Of a DNA stretch of 64,000 nucleotides, positions 9,803-20,202 are shown one piece after another (positions within the stretch are counted from its first letter, which is position 1; every line of letters starts with the position of its first letter). The stretch is from contig NZ_AZEQ01000007.1 in assembly GCF_001436025.1 (NCBI RefSeq), positions 1 to 64,000 of the forward strand. The letters are read 5' to 3'. The notes beneath the pieces were generated by a model, which was not told where the DNA came from, made no database searches, and saw only the letters and a program-made list of their open reading frames with translations. The position numbers were made by a program, and so were the translations under genes. Source of the DNA: Limosilactobacillus mucosae DSM 13345. GTDB lineage: Bacteria > Bacillota > Bacilli > Lactobacillales > Lactobacillaceae.

Positions 9803-11005
9803 CTAATAAAATACTCGATTATATTCTTCAGTACTCAATTGCCAACTATAGGCATCTTTTATCCGTTGTTTAGCCTTTTTACCAAGACTTTCAATCTGTT
9901 CAGGCGTCATTTGCTGAGTCTTATTCAATAACTCACTCAATGATCCTGATTCCTTAGTCCAATATAACGCTGAATCTTGAGCAACTTCACGGTTAAAACC
10001 AACGTCATACAGCAAATTCAGTTTTGTGCTGCCCAAAGCTTCTAGCAATGACGGATTGGTGCCGCCAACTGAATGTCCATGTAAGTAGCCAAATGCATTT
10101 TCTCGAATATATTTTAGCAACTCGCCATCATAAACCGTACCGACGAACTTAATTCGTGAATCCTGATCAAAATGAGTCTCTGCCTTAAGGTCATCATAAA
10201 ATTGATTATGTTCAACATTGGTAATCAATACTAAATCCTTGTCAACCTTACTCTTCATAAACTCCTTGATCATGGTTGCATAATTGTTTTCGGGTACGAA
10301 ACGACCAACTACCAAGAAATAGTTGTTTTCTTGAACATTATGTTGCTGATACCAAGTACGTACCTTAGCATCGTCTGTTTTTAAGCTGGTTGCCGTCACG
10401 TCAGCTCCATAAGCGATAAACGTAGTCTTAGGATGATACTTGGCATAGGTAGTCTGGATGTATTTTTCAATATTAACTGAGTCACAAATTAGCAGATCGG
10501 CATGCTTAACCATTCCAGCCTCGGAAACTTTCCAGTATTTCCGTACTGGCTTGGACCATTTAGCCCGCATCCATTCATGACCATCGGGATTGACAAAAAC
10601 TTGTCCCCCAAGCTGATGCAGTTGCTTGACGTATTTATTGACAAATGGCCCAATTCGACAAGCCAAAACATAAACAATTGGATGCTTGATTTGTTGAAGC
10701 TTGATTTGCCGGATACATTCCTTAAACGCGGCAATATCATAATAAATTGCTTGAGCTGATTTAAGCTTTTCTGAAACATCAACTTTAAAACAATCGGCAT
10801 TGTAATAGGTAAAATGATGATCATCAATTGTCTTGGCATTTGGCAGCTTAGTTTCGTCCATTGCTCCTTGGCCATTAAATTTGCAAGCAATGTGATACTT
10901 AATCCGCTTATTGTTGCGATCAGTTTCAATCAGCTTTTTTAAAAAGGTCTCATATCCGCCATAGTTACCAATTCCTTTGGCCCCAATAATAAATACATCT
11001 TGCAT
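9803..11005 (-). CDS. Cps2T-like rhamnosyltransferase (DUF1972 + GT4)
   Basis: A 400-residue GT-B enzyme. The N-terminus MQDVFIIGAKGIGNYGGYETFLKKL is the DUF1972 signature of the Cps2T/RfaB-like rhamnosyltransferases that commonly place rhamnose onto the first EPS sugar. The C-terminal half has the GT4 donor domain (HGHSVGGTNPSLLEALGS). It sits directly after rmlA-rmlC-rmlB, which make its presumed donor dTDP-rhamnose. Composition is intermediate between the rml genes and the AT-rich module. Confidence 0.85.
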   Translation of the reverse strand: MQDVFIIGAKGIGNYGGYETFLKKLIETDRNNKRIKYHIACKFNGQGAMDETKLPNAKTIDDHHFTYYNADCFKVDVSEKLKSAQAIYYDIAAFKECIRQIKLQQIKHPIVYVLACRIGPFVNKYVKQLHQLGGQVFVNPDGHEWMRAKWSKPVRKYWKVSEAGMVKHADLLICDSVNIEKYIQTTYAKYHPKTTFIAYGADVTATSLKTDDAKVRTWYQQHNVQENNYFLVVGRFVPENNYATMIKEFMKSKVDKDLVLITNVEHNQFYDDLKAETHFDQDSRIKFVGTVYDGELLKYIRENAFGYLHGHSVGGTNPSLLEALGSTKLNLLYDVGFNREVAQDSALYWTKESGSLSELLNKTQQMTPEQIESLGKKAKQRIKDAYSWQLSTEEYNRVFY

Positions 11006-11037
11006 CCTTCGTTATCCATTCCCTTTTTCATATTAAA

Positions 11038-11079
11038 AATTTCTCCTACCCCAGTAACGAGACCTTCATAAGAGAAATT
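11038..11079 (-). promoter_or_regulatory. Inverted repeat between rmlB and the glycosyltransferase module
   Basis: On the leftward transcript an 8-base stem, AATTTCTC / GAGAAATT, closes a 26-base loop and is followed by a short T run. It lies between the rmlB stop and the start of the DUF1972 gene. It may be a weak terminator or attenuator lowering expression of the distal EPS genes. The stem is short, so this is tentative. Confidence 0.35.
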
Positions 11080-11103
11080 CAATTCATCGATTGTTATCTG
11101 TTT

Positions 11104-12737
<1,634 letters not shown>

Positions 12738-12740
12738 AGT

Positions 12741-13610
12741 CTATTTCTCCTCTGCCAAACGCAATAAGTACTGACCATAGTCGTTTTTCTTTAATGGCTG
12801 TGCCAGTTGAATCAGTTGTTCTTTATTGATGTATCCCATCCGGTAGGCAATTTCTTCAATTGCCGCAACCTTCAGATTTTGCCGTTTCTCAATCGTGGCG
12901 ATAAAGTTGGCTGCTTCCAGCATTGAGTCATGCGTGCCGGTATCGAGCCAGGCATAGCCACGCCCCATCAACTGCACGTCCAGTTGCCCACGTTTTAAGT
13001 ATTCTCTGTTGACATCAGTGATTTCTAATTCGCCTCGGGCTGAAGGCTGAATGTGCTTAGCAATTTCAACGACATCATTATCATAGAAGTAAAGCCCAGT
13101 CACTGCATAATTACTCTTAGGCTGTTTTGGCTTTTCTTCGAGTGAGAGGGCATGCATGTTTTGATCAAACTCAACCACGCCAAAACGTTCTGGATCATTG
13201 ACATGGTAGCCAAACACTGTTGCCCCACTTTCTTTTTGTGCGGCATTTTGAACCAGCTTGGAAAGTCCCGAGCCGTAGTAGATGTTGTCGCCTAAAACCA
13301 ATGCAACCGAATCATTGCCAATAAAGTCTTCACCTAAAATAAATGCTTCGGCCAAGCCATTTGGATGTTCCTGTACTTGGTAGGAAAAACTCATCCCGAT
13401 TTCCGAACCGTCCCCCAACAGTTCTTCAAATAACGGCAAATATTCTGGCGTTGAAATCACCAAAACCTCACGAATTCCCGCCAGCATTAAAGTCGACAGC
13501 GGGTAATAAATCATCGGCTTATCATAAACCGGAATCAATTGCTTAGAAATACCACGGGTAATTGGGTAGAGCCGCGTCCCACTGCCCCCGGCTAAAATAA
13601 TGCCCTTCAT
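12741..13610 (-). CDS. rmlA: Glucose-1-phosphate thymidylyltransferase RmlA
   Basis: A 289-residue nucleotidyltransferase that joins glucose-1-phosphate and dTTP to make dTDP-glucose. The signature [13 protein letters not shown] (6-18), [17 protein letters not shown] and VLGDNIYYG are complete, and the length is exactly that of the family. It lies 18 bases after the priming transferase gene, so the nucleotide-sugar supply is expressed with EPS assembly. Confidence 0.97.
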   Translation of the reverse strand: MKGIILAGGSGTRLYPITRGISKQLIPVYDKPMIYYPLSTLMLAGIREVLVISTPEYLPLFEELLGDGSEIGMSFSYQVQEHPNGLAEAFILGEDFIGNDSVALVLGDNIYYGSGLSKLVQNAAQKESGATVFGYHVNDPERFGVVEFDQNMHALSLEEKPKQPKSNYAVTGLYFYDNDVVEIAKHIQPSARGELEITDVNREYLKRGQLDVQLMGRGYAWLDTGTHDSMLEAANFIATIEKRQNLKVAAIEEIAYRMGYINKEQLIQLAQPLKKNDYGQYLLRLAEEK

Positions 13611-13628
13611 TATGTATTCTCCTAACTC

Positions 13629-14285
13629 CTAATATGCACTATTCGGAAAGATCATAATCTTGACGGTCATAAAGATAATCCAGCCGTCATACCAAAAACT
13701 GGCTTTATTTATGTATTCAATATCTAAACTGACCATTTCATCAAAACTGGCCTTATTGCGAACCGTTGCCTGCCAAAGTCCCGTGCAACCCGGCGTAACC
13801 AACAGTCGCTGCTTATCATAATCAGTATATTCAGCGACCTCGCTTGGCAGCGGTGGTCGTGGGCCAACCAGACTCATATCCCCTAAGAGGACGTTAACTA
13901 ATTGTGGCAGTTCGTCTAAGCTGTATTTACGAATCCACTTGCCGGTTTTGGTAACCCGGGGATCTTCCTTCATCTTAAACATCGCGCCTTCAACCTCATT
14001 CTGGTCGAGCAGCTGTTGTTTAATCTGATCGGCATTCTGTACCATTGACCGAAACTTGTACATTTTAAACGGCTTTTCGTTTTTCCCGAGTCGCGTCTGT
14101 GAATAAATTACTGGACCACCATCTTCAAGCTTGATCCGCAATGCAATCACCAAAAACAATGGCGAAAGCAGCACTAAGGCAAGCAAGCTAGCCAGTAAGT
14201 CAAAGCCGCGTTTACAGGCTGGATAAAACAGCCGCTTTTTTACGCGCTGTTGATTGACGTATGCTTTAGTTTTTGTTGCCATCAT
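13629..14285 (-). CDS. EPS priming sugar-phosphate transferase
   Basis: A 218-residue bacterial sugar transferase (WbaP/EpsE/CpsE C-terminal type). It moves a hexose-1-phosphate from a UDP sugar to undecaprenyl phosphate and so starts the repeat unit. One N-terminal membrane segment (about 30-48) is followed by the catalytic core: YSQTRLGKNEKPFKMYKFRSM, then VGPRPPLPSEV and PGCTGLWQ. The first of two adjacent ATGs lies 9 bases after AGGAGG and is chosen. Glucose or galactose as first sugar cannot be decided. The upstream spacer has an unusual G10 run and a hairpin. Confidence 0.94.
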   Translation of the reverse strand: MMATKTKAYVNQQRVKKRLFYPACKRGFDLLASLLALVLLSPLFLVIALRIKLEDGGPVIYSQTRLGKNEKPFKMYKFRSMVQNADQIKQQLLDQNEVEGAMFKMKEDPRVTKTGKWIRKYSLDELPQLVNVLLGDMSLVGPRPPLPSEVAEYTDYDKQRLLVTPGCTGLWQATVRNKASFDEMVSLDIEYINKASFWYDGWIIFMTVKIMIFPNSAY

Positions 14286-14309
14286 TACACGATTCCTCCT
14301 CCCTTAATC

Positions 14310-14350
14310 ATCCTCTTTAGTCGAAAAGAGGGCGAGGTTACCCCCCCCCC
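14310..14350 (-). promoter_or_regulatory. G10 homopolymer and hairpin before the priming transferase
   Basis: The 80-base spacer between cpsB and the priming transferase holds a run of ten C on the + strand (14341-14350), G10 on the transcript. A perfect CCTCTTT / AAAGAGG hairpin follows it (near 14311-14330), before the ribosome binding site. There is no T run after the hairpin, so it is not a normal terminator. Runs of this length are prone to slippage. Confidence 0.5.
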
Positions 14351-14365
14351 GCCTAATTTTCTTAA

Positions 14366-15136
14366 CTAAAAGAACCAAAAACGCTTCTTTTTAGGCAGTG
14401 GCTGCCAATCTAAATTAACCTGTTCCCCATTAATAATGTCGCGCGCGTTTTGTTCATATGTATCAGCCAGCTCGGCGCCAAATTCACTACGCAATTTCTG
14501 CAACGCTTCACTAAGCTCGTATTCGCGATGACTCAAGGCATGCGCGTCAGAGGCAAAGATTGCTCCCTGCCCGGCCTTGATCATGCTGGTCGTCACCTTT
14601 TCAATCTTTTTGCCGAACCGGCCCAGATAGCTACTGGACGTCAATTGGGTCAGGCATCCCTGCTCCAAAAACGGCTGCAGTCTTTCCGGATGTTCCAATA
14701 GCTCGGCATTCCGTTCGGGGTGGACGATAATCGGCACGATGCCTTGCTGCCGCAGCTTAAAGACCATTTCCTTCGCGTACTGTGGCACTTCTTGGCTGGG
14801 AAACTCCAGCAGCATGTAGCGCCCGCCTTCATCCGCGAACAAAATATCGTCCTTACGCAAGGCTTCCAACAGCTCGCCATTGATGCGAACTTCCTGACCT
14901 GGAAAAACCGTTAATGGAATCTCGTTTTCATTCAGAGCCTGCTGAAAGTCCGCCGTCAGCTGCAGTACGTCGGCTTTATGATTGACATAGTGCCCATTCA
15001 TATGATGCGGCGTCAATAAAGCGTGCGTTACGCCATCATTAACCGCGTCCTGGGCCAGTTTTAAAGAAGTCGCGAGGTCAGGTGAACCATCATCCACGCC
15101 TGGCAACAAGTGACAATGCAGATCGATCAAAACCAT
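14366..15136 (-). CDS. cpsB: Tyrosine-protein phosphatase, PHP family (CpsB/YwqE)
   Basis: A 256-residue metal-dependent phosphatase of the PHP fold. LIDLHCHLLPGVDDGS (3-18) supplies the HxH metal site, and HPERNAEL and SDAHALSH complete it. Proteins of this kind dephosphorylate the C-terminal tyrosines of the CpsD/Wze autokinase, here encoded 33 bases upstream. Kinase and phosphatase together tune chain length and EPS export. The gene ends just before the G10 run, so slippage there would not change its product. Confidence 0.93.
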   Translation of the reverse strand: MVLIDLHCHLLPGVDDGSPDLATSLKLAQDAVNDGVTHALLTPHHMNGHYVNHKADVLQLTADFQQALNENEIPLTVFPGQEVRINGELLEALRKDDILFADEGGRYMLLEFPSQEVPQYAKEMVFKLRQQGIVPIIVHPERNAELLEHPERLQPFLEQGCLTQLTSSSYLGRFGKKIEKVTTSMIKAGQGAIFASDAHALSHREYELSEALQKLRSEFGAELADTYEQNARDIINGEQVNLDWQPLPKKKRFWFF

Positions 15137-15169
15137 CCTGATTCACCCTTCCTGATGTATGCGACGAGC

Positions 15170-15928
15170 CTAGTTTTCCGATTCTTTTTCGTAGCCGTAG
15201 CCATATCCATAGCCGTAGCCATAACCGTAGCCCGCGTCGTCTTCTGGTACGACGTCATTCATGACATAGCCTAACAGATGCGCGTGACTCATCTTCAACA
15301 GTTCAACGGCCCGCCGCACGCCAGCTTTTTGCGTCACACCTTGCCGGACGACCAGCACTACGCCATCCACGCTGCCCGCAATCGTTTGCGTATCGGTAAC
15401 TTCCAGCATTGGTGGCACGTCTAATACGACCAGATCGTATTGGGCCTGCACGGCTTCCAAAAGTACCTTCATGCGCTGTGAGCTCAGCAGCTCGGCTGGG
15501 TTAGGCGGTACCGCCCCGCTTGGCAGCAGGTCTAATCCTTCAATACCGCTTTCCTGAATCACATCGTTTAAGTTGACTTCTGATTGATCACTGCTCAAAA
15601 CCGTTGACAAGCCTGACTGTCCGGTCAAATCAAAAGTTGAATTAAGCGTTGGGCGGCGCATGTCGGCGTCAATCAGCAGCACGCTCTTGCCTTCTTGCGC
15701 CCAGACGATCGCCAGGTTGGCCGCGACGGTACTTTTCCCTTCACTGATGTTGGCGGAGGTAAAAGCAATCGTCTTTAAGCGTCGATCCACGGCCATGAAG
15801 TGAATGTTGGTACGCACGGTCCGAAACTGTTCCGCGGCGACGCTCTTGGGCTTAGCCACCGTGATCAGCTTGGCGCCGTTTTTCATCGTATTGTTGTCAA
15901 CTCGCGATTTGCGTTTAAAGATTCCCAT
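15170..15928 (-). CDS. cpsD: Tyrosine autokinase CpsD/Wze with Tyr-Gly tail
   Basis: About 252 residues, cytoplasmic BY-kinase. It has the Walker A SEGKSTVAANLA, the A' motif LLIDADMRRPT and the B motif LVVLDVPP. The C-terminus is an alternating Gly-Tyr tail (seven Tyr-Gly steps before EKESEN) that is the autophosphorylation cluster. It is encoded by a degenerate TATGGC-type hexamer repeat (15193-15234) that could change length by slippage. It works with the membrane activator CpsC encoded upstream. The second of two adjacent ATGs is better spaced from GGAGG. Confidence 0.94.
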   Translation of the reverse strand: MGIFKRKSRVDNNTMKNGAKLITVAKPKSVAAEQFRTVRTNIHFMAVDRRLKTIAFTSANISEGKSTVAANLAIVWAQEGKSVLLIDADMRRPTLNSTFDLTGQSGLSTVLSSDQSEVNLNDVIQESGIEGLDLLPSGAVPPNPAELLSSQRMKVLLEAVQAQYDLVVLDVPPMLEVTDTQTIAGSVDGVVLVVRQGVTQKAGVRRAVELLKMSHAHLLGYVMNDVVPEDDAGYGYGYGYGYGYGYEKESEN

Positions 15929-15940
15929 CATAACCCTCCT

Positions 15941-16798
15941 TTAAACTCGGCGCGTCTGCGTGTTTTGCGAACGCCGCTTGATTGAGAAACCGTCATCCAG
16001 GTTGATGTGAGTAATCTGACCAAGATTCGTCAAGCCCAGTTCATCGACCATGAAGTCGTTGTCCCGCACACTGGTATCCATCAAATCACGCATCAGTATG
16101 ATCATAAAGCTGATCAACAGCCCCAAAACGGCCCCCGCCAGCGTAAACAGCTTAACGTTAGGCGATGATGGCTTGGTGGGCGTTGTCGCGCGGGCCACGA
16201 TCGTCACGTTGTTGACATTCATGATCTTCTTGACCCGTTTTTTGAAGACGCTGGCGATCGTGTTGGCGGCCGCCGCGGATTTCTTTGGATTATCGGTTTC
16301 TACGCTGACGGAGAAGACTTGCGAATTGGTCTGCGTCTTGATCGTGATCGCGTCTGACAGCTGGCTGGTCGTCATGCTGTAGCCTTGACCGGTGTGTTCA
16401 ACCTTAGCTGGCTTAGCCGCGCTGATCAGCCGCTTGGTCCCATCAGCCAGCGTCTTGTACTTGGCTGGTTGGGCCTTGCGAATGACCTTAACTGGGTTGG
16501 CCAGCTCTTTTTTGGTTTCTTTTAGAATTACCGGACTGGTAATAATGTCCTTGTATGTATTAATAACCTGAATATCGGCCTGCTGGTTGTTGTAGGCCTG
16601 ACCATTGGCATTGTTCTCATTTTTTTGGTTAACCAATAATTGCGTGGTTGCCGTGTATTTCGGCGTCATAATGAATTTAGAAACGATGAAGCCCGCCAAT
16701 GCCAGAGCAATCGTACAAGTAATCAAAAACTTCAGATGTTTACGGCACAGATTAAACAGGCGACGCAAATCGATCGTATTGTTGCTGCTGTTTTCCAA
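15941..16798 (-). CDS. cpsC: Chain-length determinant / kinase activator CpsC (Wzz)
   Basis: A 285-residue polysaccharide co-polymerase. It has two membrane segments (about 26-47 and 213-235) around an extracytoplasmic coil-rich domain. The N-terminal TIDLRRLFNLCRKH and the proline-rich SSPN before the second segment are family hallmarks. It stimulates the CpsD kinase encoded 12 bases downstream and controls EPS chain length. A short cytoplasmic tail follows the second segment, as in the split Gram-positive type. Confidence 0.94.
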   Translation of the reverse strand: MENSSNNTIDLRRLFNLCRKHLKFLITCTIALALAGFIVSKFIMTPKYTATTQLLVNQKNENNANGQAYNNQQADIQVINTYKDIITSPVILKETKKELANPVKVIRKAQPAKYKTLADGTKRLISAAKPAKVEHTGQGYSMTTSQLSDAITIKTQTNSQVFSVSVETDNPKKSAAAANTIASVFKKRVKKIMNVNNVTIVARATTPTKPSSPNVKLFTLAGAVLGLLISFMIILMRDLMDTSVRDNDFMVDELGLTNLGQITHINLDDGFSIKRRSQNTQTRRV

Positions 16799-16810
16799 TG
16801 TTTTCCTCCT

Positions 16811-17818
16811 TTAATCAGTCACGCTGACGTGTTTAAGCTGCAAGGCATCGCGAATCTCATCGGACACGCGCTGCATCTCGCTGGTTGGCACGACTTCAAA
16901 CGACTCGCCGCCTTCATTGTCGCCATGGCCCTGCGCGTGATCAGAAATCACTTTGCCATTAGCCTTGCGATACTTCATGGCTAAAGTCGTCATGTCGCTG
17001 AACGTCAGATTGGTCTTAGACTGATCAGCAATCGAATTCAAGAATTTTTGGTTAAGCACTGACTTATATGAAGCAGCTTCCTTCATTAAAGCGGTAATGA
17101 CCAGGCGCTGCCGTTCTTGTCGGCCATAGTCACCCTGTGGGTCATCGTAGCGCATTCGACTGAAGGCCAGGGCTTGGGCACCATCCATGTGATACGTCTT
17201 ACCCTTTTTAAAGCTATAGCCTTCATAGTCAAACGTCAAAGGCGAAGTCACGCTGACGCCGCCTACTTGGTTGATGGCTTTTTCCAGCCCGCCCATGTTG
17301 ACCATTACATAGTAGTCAATTGGCACGTTAAAGTATTTTTGAATGGTATTGATGGTTTCTTTAACCCCACCATATGTATAGGCCGCGTTGATCTTGGCCG
17401 GTGAATATTCAGCGTAGTCGGGCAGATTAACTTTCATGTCCCGCGGCAGGCTGACAATCGTGGTCGTCTTTTTTTGCGGATTAAGCGTCATCATCATGAT
17501 CGTATCCGTTCGGCCTTTATAGCTGCGGCCCAACGCCCCCGTATCAGTCCCTAGAAGCAGAATGTTGATCGGCTTGCCCTGCTTGAGGACCTTGTCAGCA
17601 TTCCGATATGTCTTGGCGCCTGATTCGCTGTACATATTATTGGTAGCAACATGGACGTTTCGCCAGGCAACCCCCGCGAAAATCAAGGCGAGAATCACCA
17701 AAAGTCCAATAAATGACCACAAAATCTTCAAACCTAGTCGTTTCCGACGATGATGATGGTGGTGGTGGTGATGGTGCGAATGGTGCACCGGTTGATTTTG
17801 CTTCGATTCTTCATTCAT
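16811..17818 (-). CDS. LytR-CpsA-Psr (LCP) ligase with N-terminal His tract
   Basis: A 335-residue membrane-anchored protein. One segment (about 28-50) is followed by the LCP domain: NILLLGTDTG, GRTDTIMMMTL, VSLPRDMKV and SRMRYDDPQGDYGRQERQR, including the conserved Asp and Arg residues. LCP enzymes transfer undecaprenyl-linked glycopolymers to peptidoglycan, so it probably anchors this EPS. It is the first gene of the cluster. Odd feature: the cytoplasmic N-terminus has HH-S-H9 (residues 12-23) followed by RRKR. That is a repetitive CAC/CAT stretch with possible metal binding or length variation. Confidence 0.93.
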   Translation of the reverse strand: MNEESKQNQPVHHSHHHHHHHHHRRKRLGLKILWSFIGLLVILALIFAGVAWRNVHVATNNMYSESGAKTYRNADKVLKQGKPINILLLGTDTGALGRSYKGRTDTIMMMTLNPQKKTTTIVSLPRDMKVNLPDYAEYSPAKINAAYTYGGVKETINTIQKYFNVPIDYYVMVNMGGLEKAINQVGGVSVTSPLTFDYEGYSFKKGKTYHMDGAQALAFSRMRYDDPQGDYGRQERQRLVITALMKEAASYKSVLNQKFLNSIADQSKTNLTFSDMTTLAMKYRKANGKVISDHAQGHGDNEGGESFEVVPTSEMQRVSDEIRDALQLKHVSVTD

Positions 17819-17886
17819 ATTTACATAGTCCCATTTTTTAAAAAAATTTTACATCTACATACCTTAAAATTATCCATGCATACGCC

Positions 17887-17941
17887 AAAAAAATCAAGGC
17901 GTCAAGCCCCGCACGTCTTGTCGCACTAAGGTTTAACGCCT
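17887..17941 (-). terminator. Terminator/attenuator hairpin in the EPS leader
   Basis: On the minus strand a 9-base stem (AGGCGTTAA / TTGACGCCT, one G-T pair) closes a loop of about 27 bases. A short TTGA step and a run of seven T follow (17893-17887). It lies about 130 bases past the stop of the Ser-rich protein gene and 70 bases before the LCP start. It may end the upstream gene or act as an attenuator for the EPS operon. Confidence 0.55.
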
Positions 17942-17979
17942 CGATTGTTAAAAGATTAATTTATTGATTTATATACACG

Positions 17980-18005
17980 GTTACGCAATGTTACGTTTGT
18001 TAACG
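17980..18005. promoter_or_regulatory. Triple GTTA(A)CG direct repeat, EPS promoter region
   Basis: GTTACG at 17980-17985, GTTACG at 17990-17995 and GTTAACG at 17999-18005 are spaced by one helical turn in an AT-rich stretch with TATATA-like sequence nearby. Such phased half-sites are typical of response-regulator operators. No regulator gene is in the window, and a clean -35/-10 pair could not be fixed. Confidence 0.35.
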
Positions 18006-18069
18006 CTGTATATTTATATTTTATAAATAATTTAATGAAACAAAATTTGTTAATAAATTTTTTTATTAT

Positions 18070-18678
18070 TTATTGCCCAATACCGCGCACGGTCAAATCT
18101 TTATCAATGGTCTGGTCGCCATTATGAGCGGTAACGTGGTATTTGCCCGGCTTTTTAAAGTTATAGGTTTGATCAGCCCCCTGCGCGTTGCCGTTCAAAG
18201 TTGTCACGACATTGTTATTGCTGTCTTTGATCTCAAACTGCGTGTTGGCTGGTGCCTTAAAGCTGACGGTCGCATCCCCGGTCTTGTTTAAGGAAACGTC
18301 AGTCGGAAAATCGACCTGCAGCTGACTGCTGGATGAAGAACTTGCAGATGAAGAAGTCGCTGATGATGAGCTGGCTGACTGCGAGCTGCTGGAAGAAGCG
18401 GCCGCGGCTGACTCTGAGCTTGACTGGGCCTTGCTGACCTTAGTGGCATGTTCATTGGCAGGATGATGTTCAGCCGGCGCACTGGTTTTATCTCTCGGCG
18501 TAGCAAATGCTCCCACCAGACCGATCACAAATAAAATGATCAAGCCCCAGTTCATGACTACCTGTCCTTTGCCGATTTCTGCCTGGGCATTCTTTTTGAG
18601 CCGCTGTGTCTGATAGATCCAGACGCCGACAAAACAAACGGCTGCTAAAATCATCAACAAAATGAACAGTTTCTTCAT
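18070..18678 (-). CDS. Ser-rich membrane protein with beta-sandwich C-terminus, unknown function
   Basis: About 202 residues from the ATG at 18678, which is preceded by AAAAGGATGAG at good spacing. A longer ATG at 18690 sits on that site and is unlikely. Two membrane segments (about 1-20 and 43-60) lead to an extracytoplasmic Ser/Ala linker of some 50 residues. A domain of about 80 residues follows (VDFPTDVSLNKTGDATVSFK ... GKYHVTAHNGDQ) that looks like a small Ig/PKD-type fold. Function not recognised; a cell-surface role is an inference. The serine tract is low-complexity DNA. Confidence 0.75.
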   Translation of the reverse strand: MKKLFILLMILAAVCFVGVWIYQTQRLKKNAQAEIGKGQVVMNWGLIILFVIGLVGAFATPRDKTSAPAEHHPANEHATKVSKAQSSSESAAAASSSSSQSASSSSATSSSASSSSSSQLQVDFPTDVSLNKTGDATVSFKAPANTQFEIKDSNNNVVTTLNGNAQGADQTYNFKKPGKYHVTAHNGDQTIDKDLTVRGIGQ

Positions 18679-18776
18679 TATAATACTCATCCTTTTTCGA
18701 AGTTTGGCTAACTGTTATCTTAACACATTTAGCCAACCAGCCAATCAAACAATCATCAAATGACGTTTCAGAACGC

Positions 18777-18810
18777 AAAAAAGCGCTGCTTAAAATCAAG
18801 CAGCACTTTT
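18777..18810 (-). terminator. Terminator of guaB
   Basis: GTGCTGCTTG-ATTTT-AAGCAGCGC forms a strong stem followed by six T on the minus strand, just downstream of the guaB stop. Confidence 0.85.
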
Positions 18811-18827
18811 GAATTAAGGCTTAGCCA

Positions 18828-19994
<1,167 letters not shown>

Positions 19995-20161
19995 TTAAAT
20001 ATTAGCTACTACCTTACTAGGTTTTTGGCGATTGGTCAACGAATAATCGTGATTCTAACATAATTCTAATAATATTTTCCAGATTGTTCGGTTTTAACTC
20101 CTTTTAACCACCATTTTAGGACTAAATACCAAATCTGTCGGTGATAGATTCTGACAATTTA

Positions 20162-20201
20162 TAAAAAGCACCGCGTTTCACGTGGAACCGCGATGCTGAT
20201 T
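20162..20201 (-). terminator. Terminator of the DUF1129 gene, containing a parS-like core
   Basis: Stem GCATCGCG / CGCGGTGC with a T run on the minus strand (and A/T runs on both sides). The loop is itself a palindrome that matches the ParB-binding parS core, listed separately. Confidence 0.8.
20175..20188. promoter_or_regulatory. parS-like site (ParB binding)
   Basis: GTTTCACGTGGAAC is identical to the central 14 bases of the Bacillus parS consensus TGTTTCACGTGGAACA; only the two outermost bases differ. It lies about 2.2 kb from parB, where origin-proximal parS sites are expected. Binding is inferred from sequence. Confidence 0.8.
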
Positions 20202-20202
20202 T

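Noticed and set aside
18288-18506. Short frames opposite or offset in the Ser-rich protein gene
   Set aside because: Arise from the low-complexity serine codons; no ribosome binding site or domain.
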